In this document: piece after piece, positions 7,149 through 15,632 of the stretch
Position numbering within the stretch: the stretch's first letter is position 1
Layout of the letters: every line of letters begins with the position of its first letter
Translations under genes and position numbers: made by a program
NCBI RefSeq assembly: GCF_965225875.1
Contig: NZ_CBDDBS010000003.1
Location: 992,001 to 1,056,000, forward strand
DNA: 64,000 bases
Direction: 5' to 3'
Source of the DNA: Haliscomenobacter sp965225875
Lineage (GTDB): Bacteria > Bacteroidota > Bacteroidia > Chitinophagales > Saprospiraceae
Notes under the pieces: generated by a model
What the model was told of the DNA's origin: nothing
The model's input: the letters and a program-made list of their open reading frames with translations, nothing else
Databases searched by the model: none

Positions 7149-9089
7149 ATGCTCAACATCACCAACGTTTACGTACAGTACGGCGACCGGATTTTACTCA
7201 ATCGCATCAACCTCACCATTGGCGAAAAAGACAAAGTGGGTTTGGTCGGTAGAAATGGTGCGGGGAAATCGACCCTGCTCAAAATAATCGCTGGCGAGAT
7301 GAGCCCTCACGAAGGTAAGGTAAGTCGCCCCAACGGTGCCTCCCTGGGTTTTTTGCACCAGGAAATGGACATTCCCAAGGGCCGCACGGTACTAGAAGAA
7401 GCCATGACGGCCTTTGCTGAAGCCAAAGATCTCGAAATCCGCATCGCCGAGTTGCACAAGGAAATGGAAACCCGTACGGATTACGAGACAGACTCATACA
7501 TGGAGCTTTTAGAGGAATTCGCGCACGTCAACGACCGTTTCCACTACCTCGGTGGCGAGTCGGTTCAAGGGGAAGCTGAGCGGGTGCTCAAAGGGCTTGG
7601 CTTCAAACAAAGCGACCTCAACCGCCTCACTGACGAATTCAGTGGTGGTTGGCAAATGCGGGTGGAACTGGCCAAAATGCTGTTGCGCCGCCCCGACTTC
7701 TTGCTGCTCGACGAACCTACCAACCACCTCGATATCGAGTCCATCATCTGGCTGGAAAGTTTTTTGAAAGACTATACCGGCTCGGTGATTCTGATTTCGC
7801 ACGATAAAGAATTTTTGGACAACGTGACCACCCGCACGGTAGAGGTGGAACTGGGCAACGTGTTCGACTATAAAGCAGCCTACACCAAGTTTGTAGAAAT
7901 GCGCCGCGACCGCCGCGAAAAACAACGCGCGGCTTTTGACAACCAGCAAAAAGTCATCGCTGATAAGGAGCGCACCATCAGCCGCTTTATGGCCAAGGCC
8001 TCCAAAACCAAGATGGCGCAGTCCATGCAAAAACAGCTGGACAAAATTGACCGCATTGAAATCGACGATGAGGACATTGCGGCCATGAACATTCGCTTCC
8101 CGCCAGCTCCCCGCGCCGGACAAATTGTGGTGGAGGTAAAACAACTGGAAAAACGCTACGGCGAACTGCTGATCCTGGACAAGGTAGACTTCAAAATGGA
8201 CCGCGGCGACCGGGTTTCTTTTGTAGGTCAAAACGGCCAGGGCAAAACCACTTTGGCCAAAATCATCGTGGATGAAATCCAGTACAGCGGTGGCAGCCTC
8301 AATCTGGGCCACAATGTCAAAATTGGCTACTATGCCCAGAATCAGAGTGAAACCCTTAAATCGACCGATACCCTGCTGGAAACCATGGAAAATGCCGCAC
8401 CGCCTGAAATGCGCAGCCGCGTGCGCCACATCCTGGGTGCCTTCATGTTCAGCGGGGAAGATGCAGAGAAAAAAGTATCGGTGCTCTCCGGGGGTGAACG
8501 CGCGCGTTTGGCCCTCGCCTGCCTGCTGCTCAATCCCTTCAACCTGCTGGTACTCGACGAACCTACCAACCACCTGGACATCATCTCCAAAGACGTGCTC
8601 AAAGCGGCTTTGATGGAATACGATGGCTCCTTGATTGTAGTTTCTCACGACCGGGAATTCCTCGCGGGCCTAACCAACCGCACCATTGAGTTCCGCGATC
8701 GCCACCTCTACGACCACATCGGCGACGTAAACGCCTTCCTCGAAAAACGCCAATTGGATAACATGCGACAGGTGGAAATGAGTACCAAAAATACCCCACC
8801 AGCTGTGGTTGCCGCGCCCCAAATGGCCAATGCACACCCCGCTCCTACCCCAGCCCGGGAATTGAGCTTCGACGAGCGCAAACGCCTGCAACGGGCCGTG
8901 AGCAACGCCGAAAAAAAAGTGGAACGCCTGGAGGAAGAACTGACGAAGTTCCAGGCGCAAATGTCTGATCCTGATTTTTACAGCAAGCCGGATGCGAACA
9001 AGTTGATGCAGGCGTATGAGGCCAAGAAGAAGGAATTGGGAGTAGCAATGGAGGAATGGGAAGCGGCGACGATGGAGTTGGAGGGGTAG
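7149..9089 (+). CDS. ABC-F family ATPase (ribosome-associated type)
   Basis: This 646-residue protein has two ATP-binding cassettes in one chain and no membrane segments, which defines the ABC-F family; characterised members act on the ribosome. The first cassette has Walker A GRNGAGKST (residues 34-42), signature FSGGWQMRVELA and Walker B LLLDEPTNHLD. The second has GQNGQGKTT (360-368), LSGGERARLALA and LVLDEPTNHLD. The linker between them is the charged helical hairpin (RRDRREKQRAAFDNQQ) expected of this family. The C-terminus is a coiled coil (RLQRAVSNAEKKVERLEEEL). The overall layout resembles Uup and related housekeeping ABC-F proteins more than resistance types, but the subgroup is not settled. 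Confidence 0.9.
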   Translation: MLNITNVYVQYGDRILLNRINLTIGEKDKVGLVGRNGAGKSTLLKIIAGEMSPHEGKVSRPNGASLGFLHQEMDIPKGRTVLEEAMTAFAEAKDLEIRIAELHKEMETRTDYETDSYMELLEEFAHVNDRFHYLGGESVQGEAERVLKGLGFKQSDLNRLTDEFSGGWQMRVELAKMLLRRPDFLLLDEPTNHLDIESIIWLESFLKDYTGSVILISHDKEFLDNVTTRTVEVELGNVFDYKAAYTKFVEMRRDRREKQRAAFDNQQKVIADKERTISRFMAKASKTKMAQSMQKQLDKIDRIEIDDEDIAAMNIRFPPAPRAGQIVVEVKQLEKRYGELLILDKVDFKMDRGDRVSFVGQNGQGKTTLAKIIVDEIQYSGGSLNLGHNVKIGYYAQNQSETLKSTDTLLETMENAAPPEMRSRVRHILGAFMFSGEDAEKKVSVLSGGERARLALACLLLNPFNLLVLDEPTNHLDIISKDVLKAALMEYDGSLIVVSHDREFLAGLTNRTIEFRDRHLYDHIGDVNAFLEKRQLDNMRQVEMSTKNTPPAVVAAPQMANAHPAPTPARELSFDERKRLQRAVSNAEKKVERLEEELTKFQAQMSDPDFYSKPDANKLMQAYEAKKKELGVAMEEWEAATMELEG

Positions 9090-9130
9090 ACGTTTTAGAT
9101 CAATACCTATAAAATTTATTGAGTTATAAC

Positions 9131-9224
9131 CCTGAGGTGAATCTTTAGTGCCTTAGGTTTCTAAGGTGGTGAGGCTATTCTTTTACCACCTTAGAAACCT
9201 AAGGCACTAAAGATTCACCTCAGG
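9131..9224. repeat. Long perfect hairpin (family B, copy 1)
   Basis: Two 40-base arms (9131-9170 and 9185-9224) are perfect reverse complements around a 14-base loop. They include GTGCCTTAGGTTTCTAAGG. Related hairpins are at 34357-34488, 47112-47215 and 63638-63743. It follows the ABC-F stop codon and could end transcription. Confidence 0.85.
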
Positions 9225-9336
9225 CAGATTAACAAAGATTAGCTGTTAAAAACTGTTAAACTTCCAACCCTCCCCCCTCCCTTCCAGTCTTACCCTCCTG
9301 ACAAAGCATTTTTATATTACCCAACTGTTTTACACC

Positions 9337-10086
9337 ATGAGATTATCCAAAATGTTGCTGGGGCTATTTGCTCTGGCCCTCTTCACCTTTGCCTGTGAAG
9401 ACGAAAACAACGGCACCCCCGACAAAAACACCTTCACTTTTGAGTTCAGCACTGCTACCGAGGGATGGGTGGGCGCCTTTGCCGATTTACCCAAATTGAA
9501 CAACCGCCAAGACTCCTCCATTTACGAGTTGAGTTACAAGTGGGCGGCCCTGCCTGCCGAGGTGGGTGGCAACCGCGTAGGTGCCCTGCAGCTCATCGGC
9601 CACAACCGCAGCGACGATTTGTTCATGTACGTGAAGCGCAAAGTGACGGGTTTGTTGCCTAATACCACCTATCAGGTCGATTTCGACATCGATCTGGCCA
9701 GTGAGGCGCCTACGGGTGCGGTGGGTATCGGTGGCGCACCTGGAGAGAGTGTTTATTTCAAAGCCGGAGTAGTTGACAAAGAGCCAGTGGCTGTATTGGA
9801 CCCAACTGACAACCACTTCCGCATGAACATCGACAAAGGCCAGCAATCTCAAAGTGGTCGGGACATGAAGGTATTGGGCGACATTGCCAATGGCAAACCG
9901 GCCAGTGGCACGGGCTCATCCCCCTTCACCATCATCAACCGCAAGAACACCAACAAGCCGATTAGTGTCAAAACCGATGCTCAAGGCGCATGTTGGATTA
10001 TCCTGGGAACCGACTCTGCTTACGAGGGGTTGACCCGTTTGTACTACGACCGGGTGGGCGTGGTCTTTACCCCGCTGGCAAAATAG
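9337..10086 (+). CDS. Lipoprotein of a conserved uncharacterised family
   Basis: This 249-residue protein starts with a lipoprotein signal peptide ending LFTFAC, so it is probably anchored in the envelope. The mature part begins with TFEFSTATEGWVGAFADLP. Later come HNRSDDLFMYVKRKVTGLLPNT, a likely beta-sandwich segment, then VGIGGAPGESVYFKAG, NIDKGQQSQSG and GDIANG. I recall similar lipoproteins in other bacteria that carry the same GIGGAPGESV and NIDKG blocks, but no function is known to me. It is a single gene between a long hairpin (9131-9224) and a terminator-like stem (10141-10186). Confidence 0.75.
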   Translation: MRLSKMLLGLFALALFTFACEDENNGTPDKNTFTFEFSTATEGWVGAFADLPKLNNRQDSSIYELSYKWAALPAEVGGNRVGALQLIGHNRSDDLFMYVKRKVTGLLPNTTYQVDFDIDLASEAPTGAVGIGGAPGESVYFKAGVVDKEPVAVLDPTDNHFRMNIDKGQQSQSGRDMKVLGDIANGKPASGTGSSPFTIINRKNTNKPISVKTDAQGACWIILGTDSAYEGLTRLYYDRVGVVFTPLAK

Positions 10087-10140
10087 GCAAAGCCAGTTAC
10101 TGGATTTTCCTAGATTTTTGTTTACATTGCATTTGAATAC

Positions 10141-10186
10141 ACGTGTTAGGGGTGAAAATCATTCATCCCTACACGTTGTTTTTTTT
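10141..10186 (+). terminator. Terminator-like stem with T-run
   Basis: Arms ACGTGTTAGGGGTGAA and TTCATCCCTACACGT pair imperfectly and are followed by GTTGTTTTTTTTAT. This is placed to end transcription of the lipoprotein gene. Confidence 0.6.
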
Positions 10187-10209
10187 ATAGAAAACCACTA
10201 CTTCGACAC

Positions 10210-11232
10210 ATGAATGCAGAAAGCTTTGCAAATCTGCTAAAGGAATACGCGCACCTCTATCAATTGCCGATGGAGGAACTGCGCACCATGGTGATGCAAT
10301 ACCCCTATTGTCACAATTTACAAGTATTGCTGCAGGAAAAAGCGGAACTCGACCAACATCCCGACCGCGAAAAAAACCTGGCCAGGGCCGCCACCTACGC
10401 CATCGATCGCAAACAGTTGTACAAACGACTAAAATTGATGCGGGAAAAAAAGGCAGAGCCAAAAGCCGAAGCCTCCTATCACCTGGGCGAAGACTTTTTG
10501 GAGCTCAAGGACCTTACCTCGGTACAAGCCGACCTCGAAAAAATTGCCTTGGGCACCTATGAAGACCCTTCCATTACCCAAACGATGGCCATTGAGCCTG
10601 AGCCTCCTTCCAGCATTGATGGTACAGCCAGTACGGAACCCGGCCTCAATTCTTCCTGGAATGGCTCCTGGGATGGTGCCAACGACGACTTGGACGAAGA
10701 CATCAGCCTGGAAACTGATTCTCTTGACTTTACGCTCAATCCCATCTCAAATCCAGTTCCGAATGTTGCATCGGATATTGTTGTTGAAACTGAACCTCCT
10801 TTAGATGATGTTTCCGATTCGTCCACACCTTCCCCATCTCTAGACGCAGAGCCCGACACACCCAAACCATCACACCCAAACCCAAACCCAGTTATTCCAA
10901 CACCTAAAAAGTCCTTTAGTAGCTGGAGCAAAGCCGCGCAAAGTGCTTATTTGCAAAGTTCTATCCAACAATTGTTGCAGGAGGAACACCTCGATCCCAA
11001 AAAAAACAAACACATCGACAGTGTTGATAGCAAAAACGAGGTAAACAAAAAAGCCTGGAAAAGTATCGTGGATGGCGACAGTATGGCATCCGAAACTTGG
11101 GCTCAATTGTTGGTCGCCCAAAAACAATACCACAAAGCGATTGAAGTATATGAACGTTTGATGTTGTTAATTCCAGAAAAAAGTTCTTTCTTTGCAGCTC
11201 AAATTGAATCGATCAAAAATAGTTTATCATGA
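10210..11232 (+). CDS. Cytoplasmic protein with acidic linker and C-terminal TPR-like helix pair
   Basis: This 340-residue protein lacks a signal peptide. The N-terminal 85 residues are helical (FANLLKEYAHLYQLPMEELRTMV, then NLARAATYAIDRKQLYKRL), a block I associate with a Bacteroidota-only family. A long acidic, proline- and serine-rich linker follows (about residues 120-240). The end is a helix pair resembling a tetratricopeptide unit (AQLLVAQKQYHKAIEVYERL). Its stop overlaps the secG start (ATGA at 11229-11232), so the two are translationally coupled. That suggests a role near protein export or assembly, but this is inference from gene order only. Confidence 0.75.
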   Translation: MNAESFANLLKEYAHLYQLPMEELRTMVMQYPYCHNLQVLLQEKAELDQHPDREKNLARAATYAIDRKQLYKRLKLMREKKAEPKAEASYHLGEDFLELKDLTSVQADLEKIALGTYEDPSITQTMAIEPEPPSSIDGTASTEPGLNSSWNGSWDGANDDLDEDISLETDSLDFTLNPISNPVPNVASDIVVETEPPLDDVSDSSTPSPSLDAEPDTPKPSHPNPNPVIPTPKKSFSSWSKAAQSAYLQSSIQQLLQEEHLDPKKNKHIDSVDSKNEVNKKAWKSIVDGDSMASETWAQLLVAQKQYHKAIEVYERLMLLIPEKSSFFAAQIESIKNSLS

Positions 11233-11489
11233 CCTTCATTACTATAGTCATCGCACTGGTCAGCTTCGCGTTGATGTTTTTCATTTTGATCCAAAACCCT
11301 AAGGGTGGTGGTATCGACTCAACCTTTGGCGGAAGCCAGGCCAACCAATTGTTTGGCGCTTCTGGGTCGACTGAAATTGTGGAAAAGATTACCTGGGGCC
11401 TTGCAGCTGCCTTGTTTATCTTGTGTATCGTAGCATCTTTGATGGTAAGCAACATCGGCGGTGCTGGCGAACAACTGCTTTCGCAATAA
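11229..11489 (+). CDS. secG: Preprotein translocase subunit SecG
   Basis: This 86-residue protein has the SecG layout: a first membrane helix (FITIVIALVSFALMFFIL), then IQNPKGGGIDSTFGGSQANQLFG, a cytoplasmic loop highly typical of the family. A second helix (ITWGLAAALFILCIVASL) and a short tail follow. SecG assists SecYE in moving proteins across the inner membrane. It overlaps the end of the preceding gene by four bases (ATGA) and is followed by a strong terminator at 11513-11549, so these two genes form one unit. Confidence 0.93.
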   Translation: MTFITIVIALVSFALMFFILIQNPKGGGIDSTFGGSQANQLFGASGSTEIVEKITWGLAAALFILCIVASLMVSNIGGAGEQLLSQ

Positions 11490-11512
11490 TTCTTCGCAAT
11501 ATATTTGCACCC

Positions 11513-11549
11513 AAACGGGCAATAGTGAAAACTGTTGCCCGTTTTTTGT
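11513..11549 (+). terminator. Rho-independent terminator after secG
   Basis: Perfect 10-base arms AAACGGGCAA and TTGCCCGTTT enclose a 12-base loop and are followed by a T-rich run. Confidence 0.85.
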
Positions 11550-11552
11550 TAA

Positions 11553-11586
11553 GGGGCAATAAAAAAATAAGTGCTCATTTTGCCCC
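11553..11586. repeat. Short hairpin related to element A
   Basis: GGGGCAA and TTGCCCC pair around AATAAGTGCTCATTTT, which resembles the end of the palindromic elements flanking pncB. It directly follows the secG terminator and ends 22 bases before the Nudix start codon. Confidence 0.55.
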
Positions 11587-11608
11587 ACTACTTATAGAAA
11601 ATCAAACC

Positions 11609-12157
11609 ATGCACAATCCCTGGCAAACCCTTTCCATCCAGGAAGTTTACGACAACCGCTGGATCAAAGTCACCCACCGTGAAGTCCTCACTCCGACTGG
11701 AACCCCTGGTATTTATGGAGTTGTCCATTTCAAAAACCTGGCAATAGGCATAGTGCCTATCGACGAGGAAGGCAATACCTGGTTGGTCGGCCAATACCGT
11801 TATACTTTGGATCAGTACAGCTGGGAGATACCCGAGGGAGGCTGCCCTAAAGGCACCGATCCCCTGGAAACTGCCAAACGAGAGCTTAAAGAAGAAACGG
11901 GCATGCAAGCCGAGCGCTGGGAACAAATCATCGATTTTCACACTTCCAACTCGGTTACGGACGAATACGGGATTGCCTATCTTGCCACCGGTCTTAGTTT
12001 CGGTGAAGCTGAACCGGAAGAAACCGAAGAATTACAAGTCAAAAAAGTACCGCTAGAGCAAGCTATTGCGATGGTTTTACGGGGAGAAATAACCGATGCC
12101 TTGTCGATGATGGCGCTGATGAAAGTACACATCATGAGCTTGGCAAAAGAAATTTAA
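11609..12157 (+). CDS. Nudix hydrolase, ADP-ribose pyrophosphatase-like
   Basis: This 182-residue protein has the layout of ADP-ribose or related nucleotide-sugar pyrophosphatases. The N-terminal strands (NRWIKVTHREVLTPTGTPGIYGVVHF) are followed by QYRYTLDQYSWEIPEGG and the Nudix box ending RELKEETGM. In the box, the first glutamate of G-x5-E is a threonine, while the metal-binding RE..EE residues are intact, so activity is expected. The ATG at 11609 is used; a longer in-frame opening at 11423 would overlap secG and cross its terminator. The substrate cannot be told from sequence alone. Confidence 0.88.
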   Translation: MHNPWQTLSIQEVYDNRWIKVTHREVLTPTGTPGIYGVVHFKNLAIGIVPIDEEGNTWLVGQYRYTLDQYSWEIPEGGCPKGTDPLETAKRELKEETGMQAERWEQIIDFHTSNSVTDEYGIAYLATGLSFGEAEPEETEELQVKKVPLEQAIAMVLRGEITDALSMMALMKVHIMSLAKEI

Positions 12158-12214
12158 GCCTTCACTTTTAAGAATAGCGCTTAACTCTTCAAGTTTGTTT
12201 TTACTTTTAAGCCC

Positions 12215-14287
12215 ATGATTGCATGGCAAAAAATACGAGGCTACTTGCGGGGCACCTTGCAGCACCTGTTCATTGGGGGCATTATTGTCTTCATCAGCAT
12301 TTTGTTTCCTACCCATACCCGGTTCAAATACAGCTACGAACAAGGTCAAATTTGGAATTACGAAGATTTGTCGGCCCCTTTTGATTTTGCCATCAAAAAA
12401 CCAGATCGCCTGCTCAAGGCTGAAATGGATTCCATTCTTGCCGATTTTTCGCCTTTTTACCGCATGGATGACAGTGTAGGTGTTCGTAGCCTGCGCAAAT
12501 TTGATGAACGCTTTGATGATCAATTCAAAAATCTTGAAAAAAGTCAATTCCTTGATGTGCGGCGCAACCCGGAGCTGTACCGCAAATTTGGCGAAAAATT
12601 CCTGCAAAACAAACACCAACGAGGAGTAGTTGACCTGGATCCCAGTCACCAACGGGAGGACAAGAACTTTGTAATTCATTTACTGCTTGGTGGCACTTTT
12701 GAGGAAAGAACCCTGAGTAATTTGTTCACCTTGGACAAAATAAACCAGACTATTTCCGATACTTTACAAAATTGCGGCCTACCCAATGCCGATTTTTTGT
12801 ATGCCCTGCTGGTTGAATGTTTGGAGCCTAATGTAACATATGACAAACTCAATTCCGAACTAGCCCGTAAAGAAATGTTGAGTGGCGTAGCCAAACACAG
12901 TGGTATGGTGCGCAAAGGAGAATTGATTGTACCTCGTTTTGGGGTGATCAGCGAACCCGTTCAACTGAAGCTGGAGAGTTTAAAAGAGCATTTTGAAATT
13001 GAAATCGCCCAACGCAGTTGGGGAATTTATTTCGGGTATTTTTTATTGACGGCACTGGTCATTGGTTTATTTGCCGCCTTCTTGTACCTGTACTGCCGAC
13101 CCTTGTTCGACAATTGGTACGAGCTCATTTTTTTGCTGGCTTGGTTTCCAGTGTTTGCCTACCTGGTGTACATCATTACCCGGATTGATGCATTGAGTGT
13201 TTACATCATTCCCTTTGGCATCGTACCCATTCTGGTCAAAACTTTTTACGACAAATGGCTGGCTTTGTTCACCCATTCGATGATCGTATTGCTGGCTACT
13301 TTTTTGTCTTCCTCCGGTTTTGAATTTGCCTTCTTGCAAACCTTAATTGGGGTGGTTATTTTGTTGACGAATGTGGATACCCGCGATTGGAACCAGTATT
13401 TTTTCACCATATTATACATCTTTTTGGCATTTTGTCTGGGTTATTTAGGGCTGAGTTTGGTCCAACAAGGCAGTTTTAAGGGCATTGACTTGGCCATGTT
13501 TAACTGGATTTTTTTAAGCACCTTTTTAACCCTTCTGGCAAACCCCTTGATTCCACTGCTGGAGCGGATGTTTGGCTACACATCATCCATGGGTTTGGCA
13601 GAATTGTCCGACCTCAATCGACCACTTTTACAAGAATTGGCCATCAAAGCACCTGGAACATTGCAACATTCTTTGCAGGTTGCCAATTTGGCTGAAGCAG
13701 CAGCCCGCCGCATCGGTGCCAACCATTTATTGGTGCGTGTAGCAGCTTTGTACCACGACATTGGTAAAATCAACCAACCTGAATATTTTATTGAAAACCA
13801 GGGAGGCCTCAATCCGCACGACCAATTGCCATACCGCGAAAGCGCTCGCATAATCATAGCCCATGTAACCCAAGGTGTAGAATTGGCCAAGCAGTACCGT
13901 TTGCCCAAACTACTGAACGAATTCATTCTGACCCATCATGGGACCACCCTGGTGGAATATTTCTACCGCAAGGAACAAGATGCCTTCCCGGGCGAAGTGA
14001 TCAATGAAGCCGATTTCTGTTACCCTGGCCCTAAACCGCGTACCAAGGAAGAAAGTATCCTGATGCTGGCAGACTCCATCGAAGCCGCAGCCAAAGCCAG
14101 TCTAAAAAACCCTGCCCCGGGGGATATCCAGGCCCTAGTAGAGCGCATCATTGCAAGTAAATTGAGTAAAAAACAATTGGAAGATTCCGCCCTGACTTTT
14201 AACGATCTGGAAAAATGCAAGGCCGTCTTTTTACAAATTTTGCGCTCAGTATACCACGCAAGAATTGAATATCCCGCCGAAAAATAA
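12215..14287 (+). CDS. PgpH-like 7TM-HD phosphodiesterase
   Basis: This 690-residue membrane protein follows the 7TMR-HD layout. One membrane helix comes first (about residues 14-30), then a roughly 240-residue external domain with the 7TMR-HDED pattern (DSILADFSPFYR, GVVDLD). Seven membrane helices follow (about 265-450), and a cytosolic HD domain ends the chain. The HD residues are in HSLQVANLAE (His485) and YHDIGK (His514-Asp515), with later GVELAKQYRLP and ILTHHGT supplying further metal ligands. Characterised homologues hydrolyse cyclic di-AMP, which is the expected reaction here. The gene is followed closely by lipB. This is a typical gene with no visible defects. Confidence 0.9.
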   Translation: MIAWQKIRGYLRGTLQHLFIGGIIVFISILFPTHTRFKYSYEQGQIWNYEDLSAPFDFAIKKPDRLLKAEMDSILADFSPFYRMDDSVGVRSLRKFDERFDDQFKNLEKSQFLDVRRNPELYRKFGEKFLQNKHQRGVVDLDPSHQREDKNFVIHLLLGGTFEERTLSNLFTLDKINQTISDTLQNCGLPNADFLYALLVECLEPNVTYDKLNSELARKEMLSGVAKHSGMVRKGELIVPRFGVISEPVQLKLESLKEHFEIEIAQRSWGIYFGYFLLTALVIGLFAAFLYLYCRPLFDNWYELIFLLAWFPVFAYLVYIITRIDALSVYIIPFGIVPILVKTFYDKWLALFTHSMIVLLATFLSSSGFEFAFLQTLIGVVILLTNVDTRDWNQYFFTILYIFLAFCLGYLGLSLVQQGSFKGIDLAMFNWIFLSTFLTLLANPLIPLLERMFGYTSSMGLAELSDLNRPLLQELAIKAPGTLQHSLQVANLAEAAARRIGANHLLVRVAALYHDIGKINQPEYFIENQGGLNPHDQLPYRESARIIIAHVTQGVELAKQYRLPKLLNEFILTHHGTTLVEYFYRKEQDAFPGEVINEADFCYPGPKPRTKEESILMLADSIEAAAKASLKNPAPGDIQALVERIIASKLSKKQLEDSALTFNDLEKCKAVFLQILRSVYHARIEYPAEK

Positions 14288-14335
14288 GGTAATCCAGGTA
14301 GAGCAAAAAAACTGGATTTATTCCCTGCAGAGTAT

Positions 14336-14343
14336 TACCTTTG
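14336..14343 (+). promoter_or_regulatory. Promoter -7 element of lipB
   Basis: TACCTTTG matches TAnnTTTG and lies 20 bases before the ATG at 14364. The -33 region is not clear. Confidence 0.4.
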
Positions 14344-14363
14344 CGCGACATTTCTGAAAGGGT

Positions 14364-15101
14364 ATGGAGCAAGTGATTTTTAAGGACTTGGGGTGCATGA
14401 GTTATCAGAAAGCTTGGGACTTTCAAACTCAGTTGCACCAGGAAATTGTAGAGCAAAAGTTGGCGTTACGCAAGGCCAATCAAACGCTTCCAGCATCCAG
14501 TTCAGGCTTGCATTACCTCCTCTTTTGTGAACACCCTCCTGTGTACACCCTGGGCAAAAGCGGCTCCATCGACAACTTATTGCTGGACAGTGAAGCCCTC
14601 GCACAAGCTGGCTTTGAATTTTTTAAAATCAATCGCGGTGGTGACATTACCTACCACGGCCCCGGCCAAATTGTTGGTTATCCCATTTTTGACCTCGACC
14701 GTTTTTTTACCGACGTACACCGCTATGTGCGCTTTTTGGAAGAAGCCGTAATCCTTACACTGGTAGATTATGGCATCCATGGAACCCGGGTAGAAAAGTA
14801 TACCGGGGTTTGGTTAGAAGCGACTGACGATAAACCCCTGCGTAAAATATGCGCCATTGGCGTACATCTGAGCCGTTGGGTCACCATGCATGGTTTTGCG
14901 TTCAACATCAACACCAACTTGGGCCACTTCAACAACATCATCGCCTGTGGCATCACGGACGAGGATAAAACGGTGACGTCCTTGGCAAAAGAATTAGGTC
15001 GGGAAATGGACATTGAGGAAGTAAAGGCGCGCCTTAAAAATCATTTTGCCTACTTGTTTGGTTTTACATTTGCTATTCCCGAATGGGGCGAAAAAAAATA
15101 G
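14364..15101 (+). CDS. lipB: Octanoyltransferase LipB
   Basis: LipB moves the octanoyl group from acyl carrier protein to lipoyl domains of dehydrogenase complexes, the first step of lipoate synthesis. The 245-residue chain carries the family blocks RGGDITYHGPGQIVGYPIFD, KICAIGVHLSRWVTMHGFAF and CGITD. The acyl-accepting cysteine should be Cys195 and the conserved lysine Lys161. It is somewhat longer than the E. coli enzyme, with extra residues at both ends. Its stop codon lies inside a small hairpin (15085-15118). Confidence 0.93.
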   Translation: MEQVIFKDLGCMSYQKAWDFQTQLHQEIVEQKLALRKANQTLPASSSGLHYLLFCEHPPVYTLGKSGSIDNLLLDSEALAQAGFEFFKINRGGDITYHGPGQIVGYPIFDLDRFFTDVHRYVRFLEEAVILTLVDYGIHGTRVEKYTGVWLEATDDKPLRKICAIGVHLSRWVTMHGFAFNINTNLGHFNNIIACGITDEDKTVTSLAKELGREMDIEEVKARLKNHFAYLFGFTFAIPEWGEKK

Positions 15102-15118
15102 ATTGTTCATTTTGCCCC
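15085..15118. repeat. Short hairpin at the lipB 3' end, related to element A
   Basis: GGGGC and GCCCC pair with A- and T-rich stretches inside (AAAAAAAATAG, TTGTTCATTTT). The sequence resembles 11553-11586 and the ends of the elements flanking pncB. It includes the lipB stop codon, so the last lipB codons derive from it. Confidence 0.5.
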
Positions 15119-15136
15119 ACTGCTAAACACGACTGA

Positions 15137-15532
15137 ATGAAAAAAGATATTTTAATTCCCAAAGTAGAAGACCTGGCCATAGCCATCATTCCAGGAGAGG
15201 ATGATGACCTATGGGACGTATATTTGTTGAATTTGAAAGCCTCTCCTTTATCCACTGTTTTGATCAATTCAACTGGTTACGGTGAAATTGAAGGCGAAAA
15301 GGTCAAAACCACCACACTGCGCCATTTTTTTGAAGAAATCCCCCCTCAATCCTATACACTTATCGAACCCATCCAGGACAAGTTATTTTCCCTTGCCAAT
15401 GAATACTGGGTTAGTTTTGTTATCGATGAACTGATGTACGACAAAAAGTATGTTTTTGTTCATGGAAGTATTTCCAAAGACCATTTTACTACCGTACCTT
15501 TTCTAGATAAAAAAGGAGTAATGATTCGGTGA
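15137..15532 (+). CDS. Conserved Bacteroidota protein of unknown function
   Basis: This 131-residue cytoplasmic protein has no signal peptide or membrane helix. It reads KKDILIPKVEDLAIAIIPGEDDDLWDVYLLNLK, then ILINSTGYGEIEGEKVKTTTLRHF in shorter blocks, and later FVHGSISKDHFTTVPFL. It is a compact alpha/beta sequence that I associate with small Bacteroidota proteins without a known role. The stop codon is immediately followed by the 27-base-arm hairpin at 15533-15607, which probably ends its transcript. Confidence 0.75.
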   Translation: MKKDILIPKVEDLAIAIIPGEDDDLWDVYLLNLKASPLSTVLINSTGYGEIEGEKVKTTTLRHFFEEIPPQSYTLIEPIQDKLFSLANEYWVSFVIDELMYDKKYVFVHGSISKDHFTTVPFLDKKGVMIR

Positions 15533-15607
15533 TTGAGCAGTTCTTCTTCCTTCATCCGGTCACTGAACGGAGCCGAAGTGCCGGATGAAGGAAGAAGAAC
15601 TGCTCAA
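15533..15607. repeat. Perfect 27-base-arm hairpin between two genes
   Basis: Arms 15533-15559 and 15581-15607 are exact reverse complements (TTGAGCAGTTCTTCTTCC at the left edge). The 21-base loop reads ACTGAACGGAGCCGAAGTG, a core I know from dispersed repeats in this phylum. It starts one base after the upstream stop codon. It contains an ATG (15585) that opens the thioesterase frame but is probably not its start. Confidence 0.8.
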
Positions 15608-15632
15608 TTACCCCATCCAAATACCAAAAATA

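Noticed and set aside
7509..8648. A 379-codon open frame antisense to the ABC-F gene
   Set aside because: The plus strand holds complete ABC-F motifs throughout; the antisense product has no recognisable domain and reflects codon bias.
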